This document shows, piece by piece, positions 1-7,110 of a DNA stretch of 17,127 nt (position 1 is its first letter; each line of letters opens with the position of its first letter). A program made the position numbers and the translations under genes. Under the pieces are notes generated by a model. The model saw nothing but the letters and a program-made list of their open reading frames with translations, made no database searches and was not told the DNA's origin. Source of the DNA: Acinetobacter johnsonii CIP 64.6 (GTDB lineage Bacteria > Pseudomonadota > Gammaproteobacteria > Pseudomonadales > Moraxellaceae); contig NZ_KB849236.1 of NCBI RefSeq assembly GCF_000368045.1, positions 1,108,359 through 1,125,485 on the forward strand, written 5' to 3'.

Positions 1-2
1 TA

Positions 3-191
3 TACAAAACAGAGGTGATTGAATATTTAAAAGCAGATTGGCAAGGTTTAGCAGATGTACAACTTGCGACACTAAACTGGGTGGATTGGTTCAATAAAGA
101 ACGTGTACATAGTGCGCTAGATTATGTATCACCTTTTGATTTTGAAGCAATGTACTATGATAAAATTAACCAGTTAGGTCAGGTGGCCTAA
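3..191 (+). CDS. IS3-family transposase OrfB, C-terminal fragment (partial at window edge)
   Basis: Sixty-two residues in an open frame run from the window edge to TAA at 189-191. They match the end of the IS3-family DDE integrase domain. The fragment opens with YKTEVIEYLK, where the glutamate is in the place of the last catalytic acid of the DDE triad. It continues with WVDWFNKERVHSALDYVSP, the conserved tail of these transposases, and FEAMYYDKINQL. The protein would cut and join the ends of its own element. Its stop codon lies 13 bp before the inverted repeat, as usual for this family. Activity cannot be judged because the first two catalytic aspartates are outside the window. Confidence 0.88.
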   Translation, partial: YKTEVIEYLKADWQGLADVQLATLNWVDWFNKERVHSALDYVSPFDFEAMYYDKINQLGQVA

Positions 192-204
192 CTTAAATAA
201 AAAG

Positions 205-229
205 TCTCCGACAAACCCGGTACGGTTCA
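205..229. repeat. Right terminal inverted repeat of the IS3-family element
   Basis: This 25 bp end, read on the - strand, begins TGAACCGTACCGGG. It sits 13 bp after the transposase stop and marks the junction to chromosomal DNA. The partner repeat is outside the window, so this call rests on family resemblance and on the sudden start of rnd coding sequence at 230. Confidence 0.8.
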
Positions 230-884
230 AGTTAAACAAGAACTAGATTCAAAGTCACTCTTACATTTTGCACTTGAAGACTGTCAGCATCTGACGCAAG
301 AAATCGCGACAGAAACGCCTTTGCATTTACTCTATCAAGATATTGGTAACTATCGACATTCACGTCGTCAGTTAATGCAGTTACAGCAGTTGGCTGTATG
401 GCGTGAACAGATGGTGAAAGCGCTTAATACACCACGTAGTTTCATTTTGAAAAACTCAAGCATGATTGATTTGGTTGAGAAAAATCCAAAAAATGCTTTT
501 CAGTTATCGGGTGTAAAAGACATACGTCAAAACGTCGTCCGCGAGCACGGTAAAACCATTTTAGATTTGGTGAAATTCTTGCCTGAGCAAGCAGATTGGC
601 CACTACGTATGGCACGTCCGATCCGTCATTCTTCAAAAGATGTGGGGGAGAAGATTGATCACTTAATTCAAAATGTGGTCAATGAAACCAGCATTCCTAA
701 AGAAGTGTTGATGCGCAAAAAGTGGATGAACGCGCTGCATCAACATGTGGTTTTTCATAATGATGAGCAAGACTTGCCTGATTATTTATTAGGTTGGCGC
801 TATGATTTGTTAACCCAACCTTTAATTCAACTCCTACGCCGTGATGAAAGCTATCTTTCAACGCAAATGAAAGTCATGGATTAA
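230..884 (+). pseudogene. rnd: Ribonuclease D, 5'-truncated by the IS element (C-terminal HRDC part remains)
   Basis: The frame is open from inside the IS end (from 201) through TAA at 882-884. From 231 it encodes about 217 residues matching the C-terminal part of RNase D, a 3'-5' exonuclease in tRNA maturation. The remainder has the linker helix (LLHFALEDCQHLTQEI), a first HRDC domain (LAVWREQMVKALNTPRSFILKNSSMIDLVEK to about residue 120 of the fragment) and a second HRDC-like region ending in LPDYLLGWRYDLL. The N-terminal half of the family, which carries the DEDD catalytic residues, is absent, and its place is taken by the IS. E. coli RNase D has about 375 residues, so the break falls near residue 165-170, just past the nuclease domain. 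Any product from this side would bind RNA at most. A TTG at 321 is unlikely as a genuine start. Whether the 5' half survives upstream of the IS cannot be seen. Confidence 0.85.
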
Positions 885-1013
885 TAATTAGTCAATTGGT
901 CTGAAGTTTGAATATTTATACAAAATCACGACTGATGCGTTAATCATGACTAATGTCAGCTGCTTTTATTTGATGTATCCTGTGGCTTGAGTTATTTGAG
1001 TGCTGTTTTAGAT

Positions 1014-1322
1014 ATGCAATGTTCTATTTATAAATCAAGCAAAAAAGATGAAATGTATCTTTATATTGCTTGTCCAACTGAAGCTGATCAAGCCGCTGAA
1101 GATTTTAGCCCATTGAATGTTTTGCCTGAAGCTGTTCGTGTTGCATTTGGTCGAGCGACTTTTGTGATGTCATTAGAGCTGAGTGAAACGCGTAAATTGG
1201 CCCGTGTAAATGTATTGCATGTCATGGATTCGATTCAAACTCAAGGCTTCTTTCTACAAATGCCGCCAGAAGGATTAATCAATCCGAACGCTGCGGCACC
1301 AGAAGGCCTTCGTGGCGCATAA
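1014..1322 (+). CDS. ycgL: YcgL domain-containing protein
   Basis: This 102-residue protein matches the YcgL family: N-terminal MQCSIYKSSKKDEMYLYI aligns with E. coli YcgL (Y/IYRSSKRDQTYLYV), followed by LPEAVRVAFGRATFVMSLELSETRKLARVNV, then TQGFFLQMPPEGL. YcgL proteins are small cytosolic proteins of unknown biochemical role. I start it at ATG 1014 rather than the in-frame TTG at 987, because family members begin within a few residues of the (C)xIYKSSK motif. Only a weak GAG Shine-Dalgarno lies upstream. It follows the truncated rnd by 129 bp, an order that I believe is usual in Acinetobacter. No terminator is seen between them, so ycgL expression could be affected by the IS insertion upstream. 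Confidence 0.88.
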   Translation: MQCSIYKSSKKDEMYLYIACPTEADQAAEDFSPLNVLPEAVRVAFGRATFVMSLELSETRKLARVNVLHVMDSIQTQGFFLQMPPEGLINPNAAAPEGLRGA

Positions 1323-1344
1323 AGCATAATTCAGGAGTTGCACC

Positions 1345-1728
1345 GTGGATAGTTTTCTTTCAATGCTCGATTCAATTCCTGAAGACAGTATTGCTGTCAC
1401 AGTTTACCTTTTGGGCAGTTTGCTGATTTTGTGGTGTTGGTATTCCATTGCCACACGCCTACCGAAGCTGTTGGGTGGCATCACATGGATGATGATCTTT
1501 GCCATTTTATTGACACCAACGGTTTCCGAAGGTCCAAACTCATCGATTGCACCGGCTATTTTTGGCTTGCTTTTCGGTGTGTTAACGAAAGAATCAGCAC
1601 TCATTTGGTCAAATTTGTCACTGATTCTTTTTGTCATGGGTGTGGGGCTTGTGATCGGTTTCTTTTGGTCAAAATATGTGGCTAATAAAACCAAAGCAGT
1701 TGTCAGTAACAATCATTCACCGCTGTAA
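1345..1728 (+). CDS. Small inner-membrane protein of unknown function
   Basis: The product has 127 residues and starts at GTG 1345 with AGGAG at 1333-1337, seven bases ahead. Hydrophobic stretches at about residues 15-33, 42-60, 68-82 and 88-109 suggest three or four membrane passes. The C-terminus is charged (WSKYVANKTK). I recognise no catalytic motif or named domain. It begins 22 bp after ycgL and ends 22 bp before the MoxR-type ATPase gene, so it is probably cotranscribed with both. A membrane partner for the ATPase/VWA pair is conceivable from position alone, but nothing in the sequence proves it. Confidence 0.75.
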   Translation: MDSFLSMLDSIPEDSIAVTVYLLGSLLILWCWYSIATRLPKLLGGITWMMIFAILLTPTVSEGPNSSIAPAIFGLLFGVLTKESALIWSNLSLILFVMGVGLVIGFFWSKYVANKTKAVVSNNHSPL

Positions 1729-1750
1729 TTAATAAAAATAAGGTTTAATC

Positions 1751-2602
1751 ATGTCTGTTGAAACACAACAATTTACGGGTACAGATCAGTACATCGCTAC
1801 CGATAGTTTAAAACTTGCTGTAAAAGCTGCACGTAGCTTACAAAAGCCTTTATTGGTCAAAGGTGAGCCAGGTACGGGTAAAACTTTACTGGCTGAACAA
1901 GTGGCTGAAAGCTTAGGCTTAAAATTATTGACTTGGCACATTAAGTCAACCACAAAAGCCCAGCAAGGTTTATATGAGTATGATGCGGTTTCACGTCTAC
2001 GTGACAGCCAACTGGGTGACGACCGTGTATATGACATTAAAAACTATATTAAACCGGGTAAATTGTGGGAAGCGTTCACCAGTGAAGAACGTTGTGTTTT
2101 ATTAATTGATGAAATTGATAAGGCGGACATTGAGTTTCCAAACGACTTGTTGCATGAATTGGATAAGATGTCTTTCTATGTATATGAGACGGGCGAAACC
2201 ATTACTGCATCACAACGTCCTATTGTGATTATTACTTCAAATAATGAAAAAGAACTTCCAGATGCATTCTTGCGTCGTTGTTTCTTCCATTATATTGAAT
2301 TTCCAGACGACGCAACCATGCGTGAAATTATTGATGTTCATTTCCCGCAAATTTCAACGGCATTGGTCAATGAAGCATTACAAGTTTTCTTCAAATTACG
2401 TCAAGTTCCGGGTCTAAAAAAACCGCCATCAACTTCTGAATTGATTGACTGGTTAAGCTTGCTGATGGCTGATGATATGCCAGAAGATGTACTGCGTAAT
2501 CATGATAAGTCTAAAGCCATTCCACCTTTATATGGCGCACTCATTAAAAACGAACAAGATGTACAGTTGCTTGAACGTTTAGCCTTCATGTCACGTCGCT
2601 AA
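1751..2602 (+). CDS. MoxR-type AAA+ ATPase
   Basis: This 283-residue cytosolic ATPase has Walker A GEPGTGKT (38-45), Walker B VLLIDEID (116-123), a sensor 1/arginine-finger segment TSNNEKELPDAFLRRC (162-177), and a C-terminal helical lid with a sensor-2-like PSTSELIDW (227-234). The length and motif spacing fit MoxR/RavA-like proteins. These usually work with a VWA-domain partner to insert metal cofactors or remodel protein complexes. The next gene encodes such a partner and follows 13 bp later, its Shine-Dalgarno overlapping this stop codon. The start ATG 1751 is preceded by ATAAGG. The specific client is unknown. Confidence 0.92.
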   Translation: MSVETQQFTGTDQYIATDSLKLAVKAARSLQKPLLVKGEPGTGKTLLAEQVAESLGLKLLTWHIKSTTKAQQGLYEYDAVSRLRDSQLGDDRVYDIKNYIKPGKLWEAFTSEERCVLLIDEIDKADIEFPNDLLHELDKMSFYVYETGETITASQRPIVIITSNNEKELPDAFLRRCFFHYIEFPDDATMREIIDVHFPQISTALVNEALQVFFKLRQVPGLKKPPSTSELIDWLSLLMADDMPEDVLRNHDKSKAIPPLYGALIKNEQDVQLLERLAFMSRR

Positions 2603-2615
2603 AGGAGAAACACGC

Positions 2616-3803
2616 ATGTTTGTGCGCTTGTTTTATACCTTACGCAAATACGGTGTTCCTGTCTCGACGCGTGAACTGATCGATCTGAATGAAGCTGTTG
2701 CTTCAGGTTTGGTCTTTGCCGATCAAGAAGAGTTCTATCAACTCGCCAAAACTATTATGGTGAAAGATGAACGCTTCTTTGACAAATTTGACCGAGGGAT
2801 GAAAGACTATTTTGATGGGATTTCAACTTTTGATTTAGATGATTTACTCAATAAAGTTCCAAAGTTACCGAAAGACTGGTTCGATTTAGAACTCTTAGAA
2901 AAGCATCTAACTCCTGAGCAGCGTGAAGAATTAAAGAAAGCCGGTTCATTAGAAGAACTCATGAAAATGCTGGAAGAACGCTTACGCGAACAGCATAAGA
3001 AACATCAGGGTGGAAACAAGATGATCGGCACTGGAGGAACGTCTCCATTTGGTGCTTATGGTGATCATCCTGAAGGGGTGCGTATTGGTGGGCCGGGACG
3101 TAAACGTTCTGCTGTAAAAGTTTGGGAACAACGTAAATATCAGAATTTGGATGATGATCAAATTCTCGGAACACGCCAAATGCAAATGGCATTGCGTCGT
3201 TTACGTAAATTTGCCAGACAAGGTGCGGCTGAAGAGTTAGACATCGACGGTACAATTCGTGAAACCGCGAAGCAAGGCATACTCGATGTGCAGCTCGTGC
3301 CTGAGCGTCGTAATCGCATTAAGGTGCTGATGTTGTTTGATGTGGGGGGATCGATGGATTCCCATATTGCACAATGCGAAAAACTGTTTAGTGCGGCAAA
3401 AACTGAGTTTAAAACCTTAGAGTATTTCTATTTCCATAACTGTTTATATGATTATGTTTGGAAAGACAATGTACGTCGCTCAAGTACCCGGATGAATACA
3501 TGGGATTTATTCAATACCTATGGACGCGACTATCGTGTAATTGTGGTTGGGGATGCCTCTATGGCACCTTATGAACTCAATTCTGTGGGTGGTTCGGTTG
3601 AATATATGAATGATGAAGCAGGAAATGTCTGGCTACAGCGTTTACGCAATCATTTTGAAAAAACAGCATGGTTGAATCCAGAAGAAGACCGTTATTGGCA
3701 TTACACTCATACGATTGGTTTGATTAAGCAAATTTTTGAAGACCATATGTACCCAATGACCCTCAAAGGCGTTGAGGATATGACCAAGTATTTAGCACGA
3801 TAA
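2616..3803 (+). CDS. VWA-domain (CoxE-like) partner of the MoxR ATPase
   Basis: The product has 395 residues. The N-terminal 130 residues are helical and highly charged, followed by a Gly-rich linker (about 131-162, GGNKMIGTGGTSPFGAYG). The C-terminal half is a von Willebrand factor A-like fold: IKVLMLFDVGGSMDSH (235-250) gives the MIDAS loop, and VIVVGDASM (308-316) gives the later metal-site aspartate. The canonical MIDAS is DxSxS; here it is DVGGS (242-246), with glycine at the first serine. I believe this variant is shared by this CoxE-like family rather than being a mutation. AAGGAG (2602-2607) overlaps the stop of the ATPase gene, so the two are probably translationally linked. By family analogy the pair forms an ATP-driven chaperone-like machine. 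Confidence 0.88.
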   Translation: MFVRLFYTLRKYGVPVSTRELIDLNEAVASGLVFADQEEFYQLAKTIMVKDERFFDKFDRGMKDYFDGISTFDLDDLLNKVPKLPKDWFDLELLEKHLTPEQREELKKAGSLEELMKMLEERLREQHKKHQGGNKMIGTGGTSPFGAYGDHPEGVRIGGPGRKRSAVKVWEQRKYQNLDDDQILGTRQMQMALRRLRKFARQGAAEELDIDGTIRETAKQGILDVQLVPERRNRIKVLMLFDVGGSMDSHIAQCEKLFSAAKTEFKTLEYFYFHNCLYDYVWKDNVRRSSTRMNTWDLFNTYGRDYRVIVVGDASMAPYELNSVGGSVEYMNDEAGNVWLQRLRNHFEKTAWLNPEEDRYWHYTHTIGLIKQIFEDHMYPMTLKGVEDMTKYLAR

Positions 3804-3845
3804 AGCTGGAAAGAAAGCGCATTTTAAGAATAAGGATCATAAAAA

Positions 3846-5054
3846 ATGGATCATCAAATTAATGGTATTGCTTTGCCGAATGACGCGGGCTTTTTTGGCA
3901 ACTATGGTGGTCAGTTTATCCCACCTCACTTAAAAGCGGCAATGGATGACATTAAAGTCGCCTATGAACAAATCCGTGAAACCGAAGCGTTTCAAACTGA
4001 ACTTGCTGAACTGTTTGCGCACTATGTTGGTCGTCCAAGTCCGTTGTTTTATGCAAAACGGTTATCTGAACAGTTGGGCGGGGCACAGATCTATCTAAAG
4101 CGTGAAGACTTAAACCACACAGGCGCACATAAAATTAATCACTGTTTGGGTGAAGCGTTGCTTGCGAAATATATGGGTAAAACCAAAGTCATTGCAGAAA
4201 CGGGTGCCGGCCAACACGGCGTTGCATTAGCAACAGCCTGTGCTTTGGTGGGGATTCCGTGTGAAATTCATATGGGGCAGGTCGATATTGAAAAAGAACA
4301 TCCCAATGTCGTCAAAATGAAAATCCTTGGAGCAACACTCATTTCAGTGACACGTGGTACTGCAACGCTGAAAGATGCTGTGGACAGTGCTTTTGAAGAG
4401 TATTTAAAAGATCCAACCCATTATATCTATGCTATTGGTTCGGTTGTTGGGCCACATCCATTTCCAATGATGGTGCGTGACTTCCAGTCGATTATTGGTA
4501 AAGAAATTAAAGAACAAACTCATGAGCGCTTTGGCGCGAACCCAGATTATGTGGTTGCATGTGTGGGTGGTGGTTCAAATGCTATGGGTGCTTTCACCGC
4601 ATTTTTAAACGATGCAGATGTGAAACTAATTGGTGTAGAGCCTGCTGGTCATGGTTTAGATACCGACATGCACTCGGCAACCTTAACTTTAGGCAAACCA
4701 AGTCAAATTCATGGTATGGCGTGTTATGTACTTGAAAATGATCAAGGTGAACCGTTACCAGTACACTCAATTGCTTCAGGTCTAGATTATCCTGGCGTCG
4801 GGCCTCAGCACAGTCTGCTGAAAGACTTGGGTCGTGTCGAATATACCACTGCGACTGATCAAGAGTGCTTGGATGCGTTTATGCGGTTGTCACGAGTTGA
4901 AGGGATTGTCCCTGCGCTTGAAAGTTCACATGCCGTGGCGTGGGTACTTCGTGAAGCTCCAAAGTTGGCCAAAGATATTAAAATTGTGGTGAATGTATCT
5001 GGTCGTGGCGACAAAGATGCAGATTATGTCGCTGCAAAATTAGGTCTGAATTAA
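3846..5054 (+). CDS. trpB: Tryptophan synthase beta chain (stand-alone, no adjacent trpA)
   Basis: TrpB is a PLP enzyme that condenses indole with L-serine to give tryptophan. The 402-residue product has the full set of hallmarks: N-terminal FFGNYGGQFIPPHL (16-29), KREDLNHTGAHKIN with the PLP lysine K96, AETGAGQHGVA (117-127) with the catalytic glutamate E118, the phosphate-binding GGGSNA (241-246), and VSGRGDKD (384-391) near the end. The motifs are those of the TrpB1 class, not TrpB2. The start ATG 3846 has AAGGA nine bases upstream. The gene follows the VWA gene by 42 bp and is closed by a terminator. No trpA or trpF is adjacent. Acinetobacter normally has trpB with other trp genes elsewhere, so this may be a paralogue with a separate role, such as indole salvage or another beta-replacement. 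The enzyme class is certain; the physiological role is inference. Confidence 0.93.
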   Translation: MDHQINGIALPNDAGFFGNYGGQFIPPHLKAAMDDIKVAYEQIRETEAFQTELAELFAHYVGRPSPLFYAKRLSEQLGGAQIYLKREDLNHTGAHKINHCLGEALLAKYMGKTKVIAETGAGQHGVALATACALVGIPCEIHMGQVDIEKEHPNVVKMKILGATLISVTRGTATLKDAVDSAFEEYLKDPTHYIYAIGSVVGPHPFPMMVRDFQSIIGKEIKEQTHERFGANPDYVVACVGGGSNAMGAFTAFLNDADVKLIGVEPAGHGLDTDMHSATLTLGKPSQIHGMACYVLENDQGEPLPVHSIASGLDYPGVGPQHSLLKDLGRVEYTTATDQECLDAFMRLSRVEGIVPALESSHAVAWVLREAPKLAKDIKIVVNVSGRGDKDADYVAAKLGLN

Positions 5055-5080
5055 GTTTTAAGCCTTTCATAGTCATATAA

Positions 5081-5110
5081 AAAAATCCCTGTTTAGAGCA
5101 GGGATTTTTT
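5081..5110 (+). terminator. Rho-independent terminator after trpB
   Basis: Perfect 11 bp arms (AAAAATCCCTG at 5081-5091 and its complement at 5099-5109) flank a 7 nt loop, with a run of T on the 3' side and A on the 5' side. It ends the + strand gene string. The symmetry would also allow termination of transcripts from the convergent CBS gene. Confidence 0.9.
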
Positions 5111-5189
5111 ATGATCTTGGTTTTATATTTTTATCATTAATAGCCAATGCTGAGTATGCGTTTATGGTTGAACACCTAAACATTAAAAC

Positions 5190-5621
5190 TTAACCTGAAA
5201 TATACTGTTGTAGTTGCTCAATCAGTTTCTTTTGATCATCCATTGCCGCTTTCACCAAGTCACCAATAGAAATGAGTCCCAATAATTTATCTTGCTCAAC
5301 CACGGGCAAGTGACGTAGGTGGTGGTCTGTCATCAGGTCTAAACATTCTTCAACCGTAACTGCTGTTGTGACTGTCAGTACTTTGGCTGTCATAATTTCA
5401 TTGACTGTGGTTTGCTTCGAACTACGTTCCATCAATATGACTTTGCGCATGTAGTCACGTTCGGACAATATGCCTACAACTCGTTCTTCGTGTGTGACTA
5501 CAAGTGCACCAATGCCTTTATCTGCCATAAGTGAAATTGCTTCAAGAACAGTGGCTTCGGGACTGATGGTGTAGATTGCTTGATGTACTTTATCTTTTAA
5601 TACTTGAGCAACATTGGTCAT
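5190..5621 (-). CDS. Two-CBS-domain protein
   Basis: This 143-residue protein consists of a tandem CBS pair (Bateman module) and little else. CBS 1 spans about residues 8-63 (TISPEATVLEAISLMADKGIGALVV, then VVGILSERDYMRKV). CBS 2 spans about 73-128 (EIMTAKVLTVTTAVTVEECLDLMTDHHLRHLPVVE, then LLGLISIGDLVK). A short helical tail follows. CBS pairs bind adenine nucleotides and tune partner proteins. No enzyme or channel domain is attached, so the partner is unknown. GAGG sits about ten bases before ATG at 5619-5621. The gene is convergent with trpB and is separated from it by the shared terminator. Confidence 0.9.
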   Translation of the reverse strand: MTNVAQVLKDKVHQAIYTISPEATVLEAISLMADKGIGALVVTHEERVVGILSERDYMRKVILMERSSKQTTVNEIMTAKVLTVTTAVTVEECLDLMTDHHLRHLPVVEQDKLLGLISIGDLVKAAMDDQKKLIEQLQQYISG

Positions 5622-5751
5622 AGGGCATATCCTCGGTTGTGGTTATTGTTTTATATTTAAATTAGCGCGATTTAAAAAAAAGCAAATACTTTACAGTCAT
5701 AGCTCTCAATAAAATAACAAGTTAATTACGTCTTATTGTTCTTAATGAGCT

Positions 5752-6132
5752 TTAAGCTGGCGCTAGAATAGGGTCATTGAAGAAAAAGTGGCGCATTTGA
5801 GACGTACTGAGCTTCATGCGTTTTGTGCCGTTACATAGCGCTGGTGTGACTTTTAAACGTGACAGAGTAGGCAGTAATGCGCTCTGGAAATCCTGCGGCG
5901 TGATTTTTTTAGGAATATAGTTTGGCCAGTGCAATTGAGCATATTGGTGTGCGTGTAAACCATTGAGCCAAAAGGGGAAAACATAGTCATCGTGATCAGA
6001 GGTCATCGCCCAGCCTTGCTGTTCAGCGTTGTAAAGCCCCCAAAGAATACCGCAGTACATCATGCCTCTTAGAATATTGATTTTTAAATATAAATGATTT
6101 GAAATCGGTTGTAGTTTCAAAATTTTGTACAT
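5752..6132 (-). CDS. DUF2750-like small protein
   Basis: The 126-residue ORF carries a core that looks like DUF2750: ILWGLYNAEQQGWAMTSDHDDYVFPFWLNGLHAHQYAQLHWPNY, then ITPQDFQSALLPTLSRLKVTPALCNG. The pattern of WGLY, a Trp-Ala turn, an FPFW segment and a late Phe/Leu helix fits that family, whose function is unknown. The start is uncertain. ATG at 6130-6132 has no clear Shine-Dalgarno, whereas the internal MM, 23 residues in, is preceded by AGAGGC. The longer form gives a fuller domain, so I keep it. The coding strand is AT-rich and the protein is unusually rich in His, Met and Trp. Confidence 0.65.
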   Translation of the reverse strand: MYKILKLQPISNHLYLKINILRGMMYCGILWGLYNAEQQGWAMTSDHDDYVFPFWLNGLHAHQYAQLHWPNYIPKKITPQDFQSALLPTLSRLKVTPALCNGTKRMKLSTSQMRHFFFNDPILAPA

Positions 6133-6240
6133 AGCGTTATGTCATTAAGGAACATGACGCTATTTTAAATAATTAAGATGAAAGTTCAGTGTAAGCTTTG
6201 CATAACTATGTAAATAAATATGTCATATCAAAATGTTAGC

Positions 6241-6272
6241 CTCAAAAAAAACGCCACCTAGGTGACGTTTTA
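6241..6272 (-). terminator. Rho-independent terminator after the Sel1-like gene
   Basis: A nearly perfect palindrome centred at 6259/6260 (ACGCCACCT and its complement, flanked by A and T runs) lies directly after the stop codon at 6273-6275. The one mismatch (C6254/A6265) becomes a G-U pair in the - strand transcript, and eight T residues follow in that direction. This points to termination of the - strand gene. Confidence 0.85.
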
Positions 6273-6506
6273 TTATGCTTTCATGGTGGCAAGCTGTTGC
6301 CAGTATTGTGCTTTCAGCGAGTCACGTTCTACGCGGAAACCTTGATAATAAAGTTCTGCCAAAAACAGTGCTGCTTTACCGTGGCCAGCGCGTGCAACGC
6401 TTTCTAACTGTTGTACTGCTTCTACGAAGTTCATTTGTGATTGAATGGTGTTTACTGCATCCGCATACGCATGTTCTAAGTCATGATGAGAGATTTGTTG
6501 AATCAT
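6273..6506 (-). CDS. Short Sel1-like repeat protein
   Basis: The 77-residue product has one recognisable Sel1-type repeat: FVEAVQQLESVARAGHGKAALFLAELYYQGFRVERDSLKAQYWQQLA (about residues 27-73), with the typical AxxxLxxxAxxGxxxAxxxLAxLYxxG pattern. Such repeats form helical pairs that bind proteins; a single repeat suggests a small adaptor or a remnant of a longer one. There is no signal peptide. AAGGAGC lies at 6513-6519, well spaced from ATG at 6504-6506, and the gene has its own terminator, so it looks like an intact single-gene unit. A perfect dyad at 6537-6556 lies in its upstream region. Specific function is unknown. Confidence 0.75.
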   Translation of the reverse strand: MIQQISHHDLEHAYADAVNTIQSQMNFVEAVQQLESVARAGHGKAALFLAELYYQGFRVERDSLKAQYWQQLATMKA

Positions 6507-6536
6507 ATTAAGCTCCTTATTCTAATTATGATCACT

Positions 6537-6556
6537 TAAAGGTAATTTTACCTTTA
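6537..6556. promoter_or_regulatory. Perfect 20 bp inverted repeat between divergent genes
   Basis: Two 9 bp arms, TAAAGGTAA and its exact complement TTACCTTTA, are separated by TT. The dyad begins 31 bp upstream of the start codon of the Sel1-like gene (-), about where a -35 or spacer would lie, and about 168 bp before the divergent gene at 6724. It has no T-run typical of a terminator on either side. A repressor or activator operator is the simplest reading; no regulator is identifiable. Confidence 0.45.
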
Positions 6557-6723
6557 GATATAAATATCACGCTAATGTTAAATATTTATTACAAATTGCT
6601 GGAATTGTCAAATATATTGTCGAGTATTCTTCATCTTATTTTGTTTACATGATTAAACAATGAACAATCAAAAGATTGAATATGATAATAAAACAGGAAA
6701 CTGTATTTTATAAGGAGAATAAC

Positions 6724-7083
6724 ATGACAAATACATTAGACGGTTTTGATTTTGATATGCCTCCAACTGTTTCTCAAATTGTAGCGTTGGCGCAATATCA
6801 CCGAACGCTATTAGATGAAGCAGTTTTCCATCAAGAAATTCATCTTGGGGATTTTTGTTTGGCACAACGTAAACGAGTTTATGATTTCACACGTCAGCTT
6901 GATGAAAATCAACGGGCTGATTTTTATGAAACATACAATGGGGAGCTAAGACGTATTGCCGATGACGATCCTGCACACCCTGCAGATGCAGAAAATGGTG
7001 TTGGGGCTTTCGCCATTATGATTGCATTGGGGGTAATTGCCTTGGTGCTCTATTTTGCAGTTATTCGTAGCATTGTTGGTTAG
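6724..7083 (+). CDS. Small C-terminally membrane-anchored protein, function unknown
   Basis: The product has 119 residues when started at ATG 6724, which has AAGGAG at 6712-6717. The in-frame ATG at 6676 lacks a site and would add 16 unlikely residues. The first 90 residues are soluble, acidic and helical (LAQYHRTLLDEAVFHQEIHLGDFCLAQRKRVYDFTRQLDENQRADFYETYNGELRRI). A single hydrophobic segment at about 93-115 (GAFAIMIALGVIALVLYFAVI) gives a tail-anchored topology with the bulk of the protein probably cytosolic. I recognise no named domain. The gene is followed by a long imperfect hairpin at 7111-7155. Confidence 0.75.
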   Translation: MTNTLDGFDFDMPPTVSQIVALAQYHRTLLDEAVFHQEIHLGDFCLAQRKRVYDFTRQLDENQRADFYETYNGELRRIADDDPAHPADAENGVGAFAIMIALGVIALVLYFAVIRSIVG

Positions 7084-7110
7084 ACTTTTGCTTTACAAAC
7101 AATCTGACTT

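Larger units (their letters stand above)
1..229 (+). mobile_element. 3' end of an IS3-family insertion sequence (left part outside window)
   Basis: The segment contains the C-terminal end of an IS3-type transposase followed by a right terminal inverted repeat at 205-229. Read from the outside inwards, that end starts TGAACCGTACCGGG and continues into GTTTGTCGGAGA, a typical IS3-family terminus beginning with TGA. The left end lies outside the window, so completeness and target duplication cannot be judged. The right flank begins AGTT at 230, so a 3-4 bp duplication of AGT or AGTT would be expected on the left if this was a simple insertion. Chromosomal rnd coding sequence starts immediately after the repeat. 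Confidence 0.85.

Noticed and set aside
242..346. The VWA MIDAS variant (residues 242-246 of the protein encoded at 2616-3803) as an inactivating mutation
   Set aside because: The surrounding VWA sequence is well kept and the FDVGGSM form appears to be usual for this CoxE-like family, so I treat it as a family trait. The numbers given here are residue numbers.
321..884. A 187-codon ORF starting at TTG as an intact gene
   Set aside because: The same frame encodes RNase D sequence upstream of the TTG up to the IS junction, so this is the 3' part of a truncated gene, not a gene with its own start.
987..1013. TTG start for ycgL adding nine residues
   Set aside because: YcgL proteins begin directly before the IYKSSK motif; ATG 1014 fits and the TTG has no ribosome-binding site.
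6275..6511. 78-codon + strand ORF opposite the Sel1-like gene
   Set aside because: It is a shadow of the - strand gene, with no family resemblance and no ribosome-binding site.
6676..6723. Upstream ATG for the 119-residue membrane protein
   Set aside because: There is no Shine-Dalgarno before it, while AAGGAG is correctly placed before ATG 6724.
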